The translations under genes were made by a program, and so were the position numbers. From NCBI GenBank assembly GCA_038227135.1, contig JBBRQC010000009.1:22123-86122 (forward strand): a stretch of DNA of 64,000 nt, given 5' to 3'. Below the pieces are notes generated by a model, which saw only the letters and a program-made list of their open reading frames with translations, had not been told where the DNA came from and made no database searches. Positions 16,114 through 23,874 of this stretch are shown here, piece after piece. Numbering within the stretch: position 1 is the first letter of the stretch; the number at the start of each line of letters is the position of its first letter. Source of the DNA: UBA4720 sp038227135 (GTDB taxonomy: Bacteria; Gemmatimonadota; Gemmatimonadetes; Gemmatimonadales; Gemmatimonadaceae).

Positions 16114-17509
16114 TCAGGTCTGCGTCATCGGGCGCCGCCTCGACCACGGCAAGATCCGGATGCGGCTGAGGCTTGTGCTGTTCGACAGGCTTCACGAACC
16201 GATCGACGATGCCGCGCGTGTTGGCGACAGCCAATTGCGTGAACAGAAAGGTGAATTTCTCCTCGTACGCGCTGGCGAGCTTGGCTTTTACATCCGGGGA
16301 GAGGTCCCAGAACCGCTTCTTGAACGCCCCAAGCGCCTTCTTCCGCGTCTTGTAGAAGAACTGCTCGTCGGAATCGCCCGCTTTGCGCTCGTCCTTCGCG
16401 TTCTCCCTCAGCCACTCGTAGATCTCTTTCCGAAGCGCATCCGAGATGTTGTCGAACAACATCGTCTGGAAGTTGGTGGCCAGGTGAATCTCCGCTGTCT
16501 CGGTACGCGGAAAGTTGTGGAATGCGGTGTCGGGTAGCGTCGACGCGCCGTGTTGCACCGCCCCCGAAAGCCCGTATTTGTCGCGGGCCACCGTCGACAG
16601 ACGCGCCAGAGTGTCGAAGTCGATCTTCACATCCGCGATGCTGCCGTCGGCGAGCACCACTCCGCCGTGAGTGGTTCCAGACTGAACGCTGATCTTGGAC
16701 AAGCCTTCCGTCCCCGGAGATCGCTTCCTGAGAGTCTGGTTGAAGCCGTCCATGTACGTCTGAAGCTCCTCGACCGTCGAATTCTCGGTTCCGACTTCGC
16801 CGATCTCTCCACCGATTGAAATCGTGACGCCCTCCGGCTGCAGCTCCCGGACGGTAAGCGCGAGCTCCACCGCTTGCTCGTAGTTCGTGCGCTGCTGTTC
16901 CTTGAGGGTAGGCTTGGAAAGATCGACCAGCGTCGATGTGTCGACATCGATGTTGTAGAACCCGGCGGCGATTGCTTCTCGCGCCAGCTGCTTCACCCCG
17001 TTCACTTCGGTGACCGGGTCCACGGCGAACTTTTTGGAGTTTACCTGAAAGTGGTCACCCTGGATGAACACCGGCCCGCGAAATCCCTCGCGCATCGCGG
17101 CGGCAAGCATGACGGCAACATATTCGGCGGGCCGTTGATCCGTGTACGCGATCTCCGATCGCGCTATCTCCACGATGAGAGCACCGACCTTCAGCTCTAC
17201 CGCGGAGCGGAACAGGGCGCGTGCGGTGTCGTACACCATCCCGCGAATGTTCATGGCGGGAACGGTGAAGCCGCCCGTCTTCCCCGCGCCGCGCGCCAGA
17301 TAGAGGTCGTGAATGGAAGCTGCCTGGACCCCGACGGCCTGTCCGATCTCCCAGATCAGCCAGCGCGCATCGTCCCGCTCATCCGGCTCTCCGAACACGG
17401 CGGCGTTGACGAGCTTGTCCATCGCCGGCGACGCTATCGCCGACTCATCGTGCACGGTCACTCGACCGTCCAGCACAGTCACTGATTTATTGAAGGGATT
17501 CACGAACAT
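16106..17509 (-). CDS. class II aldolase family protein, probable fructose-bisphosphate aldolase
   Basis: A 467-aa TIM-barrel protein. Features of the class II aldolase fold: GFTVPAMNIRGMVYDTARALFRSA, the metal-ligand region GPVFIQGDHFQVN, the strand NIDVDTSTLVDL, a glutamate loop ISIGGEIGEVGTENSTVEE, and AVQHGASTLPD with the phosphate-binding Gly/Ser loop. It is longer than common class II FBA (about 340-360) because of an N-terminal extension and a ~120-aa C-terminal helical tail. Neighbouring pgi, pyk and tal genes argue for a glycolytic role. The alternative is another ketose-bisphosphate aldolase. Confidence 0.72.
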   Translation of the reverse strand: MFVNPFNKSVTVLDGRVTVHDESAIASPAMDKLVNAAVFGEPDERDDARWLIWEIGQAVGVQAASIHDLYLARGAGKTGGFTVPAMNIRGMVYDTARALFRSAVELKVGALIVEIARSEIAYTDQRPAEYVAVMLAAAMREGFRGPVFIQGDHFQVNSKKFAVDPVTEVNGVKQLAREAIAAGFYNIDVDTSTLVDLSKPTLKEQQRTNYEQAVELALTVRELQPEGVTISIGGEIGEVGTENSTVEELQTYMDGFNQTLRKRSPGTEGLSKISVQSGTTHGGVVLADGSIADVKIDFDTLARLSTVARDKYGLSGAVQHGASTLPDTAFHNFPRTETAEIHLATNFQTMLFDNISDALRKEIYEWLRENAKDERKAGDSDEQFFYKTRKKALGAFKKRFWDLSPDVKAKLASAYEEKFTFLFTQLAVANTRGIVDRFVKPVEQHKPQPHPDLAVVEAAPDDADLSD

Positions 17510-17527
17510 GAAAAGAAATTAACTGGT

Positions 17528-18904
17528 CTAAACAGTCCACCGCGAGTCAGACCTTGGCAACGAGTCCCATTCTTTTCGCGCCTCGTCCGCTCCCGGGCGG
17601 CCCAGCAGGGCATACGCAAACTGCTTTCCGAGCTCGACCCCCGGCTGGTTGAACGCGTCGATCGCGTAGAGCTGCCCGGCATAGGCAGTCGCGATCTCGA
17701 GCAGCATCATCAGCTGCCCCACATGCGCCGCGTCAACGCGATCGAGATGGATGGTCATGTTGGGCCGGCCGCGCTTTGCCAGCGCCCCCGCCGTCGCGCG
17801 CTGTTCGATGTCGATGAGCTCGCCAAGCGAATGACCGGCGAGGTAGCCCAGCTCTTTCACATCCGCAAATGCGGCCGGAATTTTCACGTCAGTCGTTCGT
17901 TCACGCACTGAAACGAAGGTTACGGTCTTGTCCGCCGGTCCTTCCATGAACAACTGTACCTGCGCGTGCTGATCGGTCGCGCCGAGTGCCGCCAGCGGGG
18001 TGGAACCGACCGACTCCCCGTCGGGCCGCTTCTTTCCAAGACTCTCCGCCCAGAGCTGCACGAACCACGCGGCGAAGTCGCGCAGAGGATCGGAATAGGG
18101 CATGAACACGGCGATGCTCTTTTTCAGCCGAGTATCGGCCAGCCACTGGACCATCGCATATACACCGGCAGGATTGGACGCGAGTTCGTCGCTCTCGCAT
18201 CGCTTGGCCATCTCGGCGGCGCCCGAGAGAAGCGCCTTCACATCGATGCCCATCAGCGCCGCGGGAAGCGTACCCACCGGAGTCAGAACGCTGAAACGGC
18301 CACCGATGTTCGGTGGGATATCCAGCGCCGGAACCTTGATGCGTTCCGCGAGCGGGCGTAGCGCCCCCTGCTTGGGGTCGGTGACGAAGACGATGTGCCG
18401 ACTGAGATCGAGCTTGTCGCGCACCAGGCGCTCATGCACAATGAGAAACTGCGCCATCGTCTCGGCGGTTCCGCCGGACTTCGACGTGACGATGAAAAGA
18501 GTCCGCGACAACCGCAGTCTGCGGAGCAGCGCCGAGATGGATTCCGGGTCGACATTGTCCAGCACCTGTAGCCGCGGATAATTGTCCCGCGCTTTCTCGT
18601 CGAGCATGTTCCAGCCGCTGGGCCGGAGCGCCGTGCGCAGCGCAATCGGCCCGAGCGCGGATCCTCCGATTCCGAGAATCACGACGTCGTCGTAGTTGCC
18701 GCGTGCCTGGGCGGCAAAGCTCGTGACCTGCTCGATCAGTTTCGTGTCGCCTGGCAGATCAACAAATCCAACCGTGCCTCCACTTCGCAGTGTGTCGAAA
18801 CCGCGCTTCGCCTCATTGAAGCGTGTCGCGGCCTCGCCCCACACCTTCTCGGCGATCCCGCCCGGCGAGATCATCATGTTCGAGTAATCGAGGCTGAGCG
18901 TCAT
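17528..18904 (-). CDS. pgi: glucose-6-phosphate isomerase
   Basis: I start at the ATG at 18904 (LDYSNMMISPGGI), immediately after the MBL hydrolase stop, giving 458 aa; the longer frame upstream is that gene read in another frame. SIS domains are visible: VVILGIGGSALGPIALRTAL, and VTSKSGGTAETMAQFLIV as the sugar-phosphate binding loop. PGI interconverts glucose-6-P and fructose-6-P in glycolysis and gluconeogenesis. It sits between the MBL hydrolase and the aldolase in a carbon-metabolism string. Confidence 0.93.
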   Translation of the reverse strand: MTLSLDYSNMMISPGGIAEKVWGEAATRFNEAKRGFDTLRSGGTVGFVDLPGDTKLIEQVTSFAAQARGNYDDVVILGIGGSALGPIALRTALRPSGWNMLDEKARDNYPRLQVLDNVDPESISALLRRLRLSRTLFIVTSKSGGTAETMAQFLIVHERLVRDKLDLSRHIVFVTDPKQGALRPLAERIKVPALDIPPNIGGRFSVLTPVGTLPAALMGIDVKALLSGAAEMAKRCESDELASNPAGVYAMVQWLADTRLKKSIAVFMPYSDPLRDFAAWFVQLWAESLGKKRPDGESVGSTPLAALGATDQHAQVQLFMEGPADKTVTFVSVRERTTDVKIPAAFADVKELGYLAGHSLGELIDIEQRATAGALAKRGRPNMTIHLDRVDAAHVGQLMMLLEIATAYAGQLYAIDAFNQPGVELGKQFAYALLGRPGADEARKEWDSLPRSDSRWTV

Positions 18905-18905
18905 C

Positions 18906-19685
18906 TCAATCGATTTGCACGGTAAGACCATCGAACGCAGGAGCAATGCCGGCCGGGAGCTCTGCCTCGAGCTCCTCGTGGCCGGTACGGTGAGTAAGGT
19001 GGGTGAGCCAGGTCTGGCGAGCGCCGACTTTCTTCGCCGCGGCGACCGCTTCGGAGACGCTGAGGTGCGTCGGGTGCGATGTGCGAAAGAGCGCGTTGAG
19101 AACCAGCACGCTGACGCCACGAAATGCACTGACCGCGTCATCCGGCAGCTCTTTGGCGTCTGTTATGTATCCGAGCTTTCCGATTCGGTACCCGTACACG
19201 GTTGCGGCTCCGTGCGGCACGGCGACCGGCAGCACGTCCACATCTCCAATGCGAATGGTCTGGCCAGCGACCACCGGATGTGCGCGGCCTTCCGGCTTGC
19301 TCGTTCCGGGAAGGGCCTTGATCGAGTCGTCAAAGATGTAAGCGAACCGTCTTGCCAACCTCTCCATGGTCTCAGGCGGGCCGTACATGTCGATCGGATG
19401 GTCGTTCCGATCGGAAAGCGCACGGATGTCGTCGATCCCGTGCACGTGATCGGCGTGATCGTGGGTGAAGAGAATCGCGTCGACGCGACTGACGCCCGCC
19501 GCAATAAGCTGCAGCCGGAGCTCGGGGGGCGTGTCGATGAGGATATTTGTCCCGCCGTCGGTCTCCACCATGGCGCCGACGCGGGTTCGTTTATCACGGG
19601 GATCGGTCGATTTGCACACCTCGCACGTACATCCAATCTGGGGGATGCCAAAGCTGGTTCCCGTCCCCAGAAAGGTGAGCTTCAG
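18906..19685 (-). CDS. MBL-fold metal-dependent hydrolase (PhnP-like)
   Basis: A 259-aa protein. The fold begins KLTFLGTGTSFGIPQIGC, with Cys pairs CTCEVCKS as in PhnP-type enzymes. The metal motif is THDHADH in ILFTHDHADHVHGIDD; later ligands are VPHGA and the final HLTHRTGH. No ATG or GTG lies close by: the best start is a CTG at 19685 overlapping the pyk stop, and the next candidates are inside pyk. PhnP is a cyclic phosphodiesterase; other members are lactonases or RNases, so the substrate is open. Confidence 0.82.
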   Translation of the reverse strand: MKLTFLGTGTSFGIPQIGCTCEVCKSTDPRDKRTRVGAMVETDGGTNILIDTPPELRLQLIAAGVSRVDAILFTHDHADHVHGIDDIRALSDRNDHPIDMYGPPETMERLARRFAYIFDDSIKALPGTSKPEGRAHPVVAGQTIRIGDVDVLPVAVPHGAATVYGYRIGKLGYITDAKELPDDAVSAFRGVSVLVLNALFRTSHPTHLSVSEAVAAAKKVGARQTWLTHLTHRTGHEELEAELPAGIAPAFDGLTVQID

Positions 19686-21094
19686 ACGGTCTCCACCTTG
19701 AGCAGATTGGTGGTGCCCGGCATGTCGAATGGGACGCCGGCTGTAACGATGATGCGGTCCCCGTTGGACGCGAGCTCTCTTTGCGTGACAACTGTCTTCG
19801 TGCGCTCCATCATCTCGTCGTAGTCGGCGCAATGCGGAACCAGCTCCGGCACTACGCCCCACACGAGCGCCAGCTGCCGGAACGTGCGGGCTTCGTCCGT
19901 CAGCGCCAGAATCGGAACCGCCGGGCGTTTGGACGCGACGACGCGCGCCGAAAATCCGCTCTTGGTGAAGACGACGACGAGTGGCGCGCCCAGCATGTCC
20001 ACCGCGGCAACGGTGGCCGCGGCGATCGCGACTTCGGTGGTTACCACTCCTTCACCCTGCTCCGCGCCAGCAAATGGTGCGACGGGTGGGTGCGTCTCGA
20101 TCTCCTTGATGATGCGCGTCATCGCCTCGACGGCGAGGCGCGGATAGGACCCGGCAGCGGTCTCGGCGGACAGCATCACCGCGTCGGTGCCATCCATGAT
20201 CGCGTTCGCCACGTCGCTCGCTTCCGCGCGCGTCGGGCGCGGGTGCTCGATCATCGACTCCAGCATCTGCGTCGCGGTGATCACCGGCCGGCCGTACTTG
20301 TTGGCGAGCCTGATGATGCGTTTCTGCGCGCCCGGCACCGCCTCGAATGGAAGCTCGACGCCGAGGTCTCCCCGCGCGACCATGACGGCGTCGGAAGCGC
20401 GGACTATCGCATCGATGTTCTGGAGAGCGACATCCTTCTCGATCTTCGCCACCACCAGCAGCCACTGCGGGATCTTCTTCCGTAGCGACTCGATGTCTTC
20501 CGCGCGCCTGACGAAGCTCAGCGCGAGATAATCGACTTCCTGCTTCACAGCGAAGACGATGTCCGCTTCGTCCTTTTCTGTGATCGAGGGCGCCGAGACC
20601 TGGACACCGGGAAGATTCAGGCCCTTGTGGCTGTTGAGATCACCGCCATTGAGCACCCGCGCTTTTACTCGAGCATTGCCGACCTCGAGCGCCACGAGCT
20701 CGATGAGCCCATCGTTGATGAGAATTCTGTCGCCCACCCGGACATCGTTTGCCAGCTGGTTGTAGGTGACGGGGATCTCTCCCTTCTTCTCCTCTCCTTC
20801 GTGCACGAGGACCAGGTCCTCACCGACGGCGAGCTTCATCGGCTTCGGAAGATCGCCGATTCGTATGCGGGGCCCCTGAAGGTCGCCCAGGATGGCGATG
20901 GGCTTGTTGGCTTCCTGCGCCAGCTGCCGAACCATCTTGATCGTCGCCGCGTGCTGCTCGTGCGTGCCGTGCGAGAAGTTCACGCGAGCGACGTTCATCC
21001 CGGCATCGATCAGCCCCCGAATAGCGTCAGCGCTTGCAGTTGAAGGACCAAGTGTGCAGACGATCTTGGTGCGCGGTGTGTAGATGCCGGTCAC
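19682..21094 (-). CDS. pyk: pyruvate kinase
   Basis: A 470-aa pyruvate kinase: N-terminal RTKIVCTLGPSTASADAIRGLI and MNVARVNFSHGTHEQH, the nucleotide/metal site VARGDLGVELPFEAVPGAQKRII, and the signature IITATQMLESMIEHPRPTRAEASDVANAIMDGTDAVMLSAETA split as VITATQMLESM and DGTDAVMLSAET. It converts phosphoenolpyruvate to pyruvate making ATP. The start overlaps the tal stop (ATGA) and the stop overlaps the CTG of the MBL gene. Confidence 0.97.
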   Translation of the reverse strand: MTGIYTPRTKIVCTLGPSTASADAIRGLIDAGMNVARVNFSHGTHEQHAATIKMVRQLAQEANKPIAILGDLQGPRIRIGDLPKPMKLAVGEDLVLVHEGEEKKGEIPVTYNQLANDVRVGDRILINDGLIELVALEVGNARVKARVLNGGDLNSHKGLNLPGVQVSAPSITEKDEADIVFAVKQEVDYLALSFVRRAEDIESLRKKIPQWLLVVAKIEKDVALQNIDAIVRASDAVMVARGDLGVELPFEAVPGAQKRIIRLANKYGRPVITATQMLESMIEHPRPTRAEASDVANAIMDGTDAVMLSAETAAGSYPRLAVEAMTRIIKEIETHPPVAPFAGAEQGEGVVTTEVAIAAATVAAVDMLGAPLVVVFTKSGFSARVVASKRPAVPILALTDEARTFRQLALVWGVVPELVPHCADYDEMMERTKTVVTQRELASNGDRIIVTAGVPFDMPGTTNLLKVETV

Positions 21095-22227
21095 TTCCCG
21101 CCGGGTGCGAGTGAGCCAATCTTTGCTTCAAGGCCCGCGAGCAATTCGTCGAAGGACTTCTGGAAGCTGGCGATGCCTTCCATGAGCAGCTTGTCGGTGA
21201 CTTCGCGCATCGAGATTCCCGCTGCCTCGAGCTCCTTGAGCACTGCCTCTGCGGCTGACACTTTCTTGTCGACGGTCTTCGACACGGCGCCATGATCCTT
21301 GAACGCATCGATTGTCGCCGGCGGCATCGTGTCGACGGTGTCGGAGCCGATCAGCTCCTCGACGTACATCACGTCACGATAAGCCGGGTTCTTGGTGCTG
21401 GTGCTCGCCCAGAGCGGGCGTTGCACGCGAGCGCCTTGCCTGGACAGCGCTTCCCATCTCGGTCCCGAGAACTTTTGGGAAAAGAGACGGTAGGCGAGCT
21501 TCGCGTTGGCGATCGCTGCCCTGCCCTTGAGCATCTGCAGTCGCTCCTTCTCCAACTGCGATGCCTTTGCAATCATTGCGTCCAGGCGTTTGTCGATCTC
21601 CGTGTCCACCCTGCTCACGAAAAAGCTGGCGACGGACGCGAGGCCATCGATGGGCTTGCCCGCCTTGACGCGATCAGCCAGGCCGGCGAGATATGCTTCG
21701 ATGACGCGCTCATGAGCATCGATTGCAAACAGCAGCGTGATGTTGACGTTTATTCCCTCGGCGATCAAACGCCGCACGGCAATCGCGCCCTCCGGAGTGC
21801 CGGGAACCTTGACCATCACGTTGGGCCGGTCGACCGTCTTCCAGAGCCTGCACGCTTCCTCTACCGTCGCTTCCGCGCTGTTCGAAACTCCGGGAGAGAC
21901 TTCAATCGAGACATAACCGTCCGCGCCGCGGGTCGAGCTGTACACTCCCGCGAAAATGTCGCAGGCGTCGCGCACGTCCGTGGTCTCGACGAGCTCGAAC
22001 AGCTGCATCGGCGTGAGTCCATGGTCGGCGGCAAGTAGCTGTTCATCGTAGGCCTCGCTCGAGGCGAGGGCCTTCTGGAAAATCGTCGGATTGGAGGTCA
22101 TACCCGTCAGCGCGTCATCGCGGACGCGTCGCTCGAGCTCGCCATCCGTCAGCATCCGGCGGTCGATGCTGTCGAGCCAGATGGACTGACCGACGTCGTG
22201 CAACTCCTGGAGTCGATTCTTTGCCAT
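21091..22227 (-). CDS. tal: transaldolase
   Basis: A 378-aa transaldolase. The start at 22227 is backed by a GAGGGGG ribosome site eight bases upstream; a further in-frame start 18 bp upstream lacks one. Motifs: TGMTSNPTIFQKAL, GYVSIEVSPGVSN, RPNVMVKVPGTPEGAIAVRRL with the Schiff-base Lys, and GINVNITLLFAI. The enzyme shuttles dihydroxyacetone units in the non-oxidative pentose phosphate pathway. It is the longer (about 370-aa) type found in Actinobacteria and cyanobacteria. It begins the tal-pyk-MBL-pgi-aldolase string. Confidence 0.94.
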   Translation of the reverse strand: MAKNRLQELHDVGQSIWLDSIDRRMLTDGELERRVRDDALTGMTSNPTIFQKALASSEAYDEQLLAADHGLTPMQLFELVETTDVRDACDIFAGVYSSTRGADGYVSIEVSPGVSNSAEATVEEACRLWKTVDRPNVMVKVPGTPEGAIAVRRLIAEGINVNITLLFAIDAHERVIEAYLAGLADRVKAGKPIDGLASVASFFVSRVDTEIDKRLDAMIAKASQLEKERLQMLKGRAAIANAKLAYRLFSQKFSGPRWEALSRQGARVQRPLWASTSTKNPAYRDVMYVEELIGSDTVDTMPPATIDAFKDHGAVSKTVDKKVSAAEAVLKELEAAGISMREVTDKLLMEGIASFQKSFDELLAGLEAKIGSLAPGGK

Positions 22228-22291
22228 GCCTATCCCCCTCTCCAATTCTAACTATCCCTACGCCGTCGCGCGCCTCTTGCGCGGCTTGAAC

Positions 22292-22306
22292 CAGGTGCTA
22301 ACTGAA
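22292..22306. repeat. near copy of the 4167 inverted-repeat arm
   Basis: CAGGTGCTAACTGAA differs by one base from the arm CAGGTGCCAACTGAA at 4167-4181. It sits just beyond the DUF2911 stop. Its mirror arm is absent, so this is only half of the element. Two occurrences cannot exclude chance. Confidence 0.3.
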
Positions 22307-22307
22307 C

Positions 22308-22967
22308 TCACCGCCCGATCCGCCAGTCCGTCGAGAGCTCAGTGTTCCCCCATGCGAACTTGAGAACGCCGTGCGGGAAGGTCGTAGAGGGAGGGGCTTC
22401 GACCGCGGGCACCAGCCAGAAGGTGAGGCTTTCGATCGGCTCCGCGAGCGTGCGCGAGCGCAGATCGATGCGCGCAACATCCTGCTTCGGATCGTAGTCC
22501 GTCCCCCACTGCAGCACTTCCTTGCTGACGATGAGCTTCCACCCGTTTCTGGTTGGCAGCGCGAACAGCGTGTAGATTCCGCGCGGGATGAACGTGTTTC
22601 CGATGGTCATGTCGACTTCCGCCGTCAGCTGCGTGGACATGTTCGCCCCCGCTCGCCAGACGGTGTCCCAGGGCATCACACCGGGAAGTCCCACCACGTT
22701 TCGGCCGCGTGCGTGCGGCTGACCGTAGTCAATCGCGATTTTGGCGGGACCCGCCAGATTCAACGCGCCGAACCATCCGCCCTCGCCCCAACGGCTGTCG
22801 ATCAACACTGCCACCGATGCGCGGGTGCTCGCGGTAGCTCTGGGGATTCTTGGAGGCGGAGCGGGCGGACTCGAAGCAGGCTGGGTTGCCGGCGCTGGTT
22901 GGGACTGAGCGCGCAAATCGGCGGCGATCACGAGGAGCGCTGCGAGAGTTACGAATCGCGTCAACAT
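22308..22967 (-). CDS. secreted DUF2911 family protein
   Basis: A 219-aa protein starting at ATG 22967, which overlaps the stop of the small upstream gene (TAATG). A signal peptide (LTRFVTLAALLVIAADLRAQ) is followed by a Pro/Ala-rich linker and a DUF2911 domain with AKIAIDYGQPHARGRNVVG, PWDTVWRAGANMSTQLT, FIPRGIYTLFALP and LKFAWGNTELSTDWRIG. The domain is common in secreted proteins of Bacteroidetes and Gemmatimonadetes; its function is unknown. Confidence 0.85.
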   Translation of the reverse strand: MLTRFVTLAALLVIAADLRAQSQPAPATQPASSPPAPPPRIPRATASTRASVAVLIDSRWGEGGWFGALNLAGPAKIAIDYGQPHARGRNVVGLPGVMPWDTVWRAGANMSTQLTAEVDMTIGNTFIPRGIYTLFALPTRNGWKLIVSKEVLQWGTDYDPKQDVARIDLRSRTLAEPIESLTFWLVPAVEAPPSTTFPHGVLKFAWGNTELSTDWRIGR

Positions 22968-23155
22968 TAGAATTCCCTCTTCCGCATCTCCTTGAAAAAG
23001 CGCTCGTGCTCCTGACGCTCCTTCAGCGTCGCCTCGTCGGTCGGCAGATCCGCCAGATTCTTGTCGTATTTCTTTCCAAACCCTTTCCGACCGCTCGACT
23101 TGGCCGCCTTGGCCGCGTTCTTCTTCGCGAGCGCCGCTATCTTCTTGTCGTCCAT
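22967..23155 (-). CDS. small Lys-rich protein of unknown function, 62 aa
   Basis: A strong AGGGAGGG ribosome site lies just before the ATG at 23155. The 62-aa product is basic and hydrophilic (MDDKKIAALAKKNAAKAAKS, then GFGKKYDKNL) with an acidic/aromatic helical tail ending MRKREF. No signal or membrane segment. The stop overlaps the DUF2911 start, so translation is coupled. No family recognised. Confidence 0.65.
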   Translation of the reverse strand: MDDKKIAALAKKNAAKAAKSSGRKGFGKKYDKNLADLPTDEATLKERQEHERFFKEMRKREF

Positions 23156-23248
23156 AGCCCTCCCTGCCTGATAGAGGTAAACGTACGCTTAAATATGTCA
23201 CCCATTCGGCTGCGTCACGAGGCTGATTTTGACTAGCTTTCCGAGACG

Positions 23249-23791
23249 ATGACGACCTTCCCGGACGCAACGTCGGTTCTCTCCGCCATGATCACACCCG
23301 CGGTGCTCATCTCCGCGTGTGGATCGCTCATCCTGGCCACATCGGACCGACTGAGCAAAGCGGTAGCGCGGACGCGAGAGATCTCCACCGCGCTGATTCC
23401 GCGCGCGAACGACCAGCGCTCGGAGGGACGCGAAGAAGAGCGACGCATGCTGTTCACGCAGCTCGACTTCGTAACGACGAGATCGCGACTTCTTCAACGC
23501 GCGCTGTCGCGACTGTACGGGGCGCTCGCGTTCTTCGTGGGCACCAGCGTGACAATCGGCCTGGTGGCGGTAACGAGCTCGGCCTTCACGGCGGTTCCGA
23601 TCGCTCTGGGTCTGGTAGGCGCTGGCCTGCTTCTCTATGCCGCGTTCCTGTTGATCAAGGAATCGCGGTTCGCTCTTGCCGCCGTGAACGAAGAGATGGA
23701 TTTCATGTGGAAGCGCGGCAAGGAGTTCGGCCCGCCGGACCTGGTCGAGAGAGGAATCAAGCGTGCGCGCTGGTTCGGCGGGGTGCGCTGA
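23249..23791 (+). CDS. DUF2721 family membrane protein
   Basis: A 180-aa protein with three likely membrane segments: ITPAVLISACGSLILATSDRLS near the N-terminus, then LYGALAFFVGTSVTIGLVAVT and VPIALGLVGAGLLLYAAFLLI after a charged loop with EGREEERRMLFTQLDFVTTRSRLL. The order and charged loop match DUF2721. It reads divergently from the DUF2911 pair and converges on nrdJ, with a terminator between. Function unknown. Confidence 0.82.
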   Translation: MTTFPDATSVLSAMITPAVLISACGSLILATSDRLSKAVARTREISTALIPRANDQRSEGREEERRMLFTQLDFVTTRSRLLQRALSRLYGALAFFVGTSVTIGLVAVTSSAFTAVPIALGLVGAGLLLYAAFLLIKESRFALAAVNEEMDFMWKRGKEFGPPDLVERGIKRARWFGGVR

Positions 23792-23816
23792 AACACGCGA
23801 GCAGAGACGATCCGAT

Positions 23817-23850
23817 AAAAAACGCCGAGCAAGAAAGCTCGGCGTTTTTT
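23817..23850. terminator. bidirectional intrinsic terminator
   Basis: AAAAAA-CGCCGAGC, loop AAGAAA, GCTCGGCG-TTTTTT: an 8-bp GC-rich stem with A- and T-runs on both sides. It separates the converging DUF2721 (+) and nrdJ (-) genes. Confidence 0.95.
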
Positions 23851-23874
23851 CTGTCCGGATTGGGTCCCGTCAGC

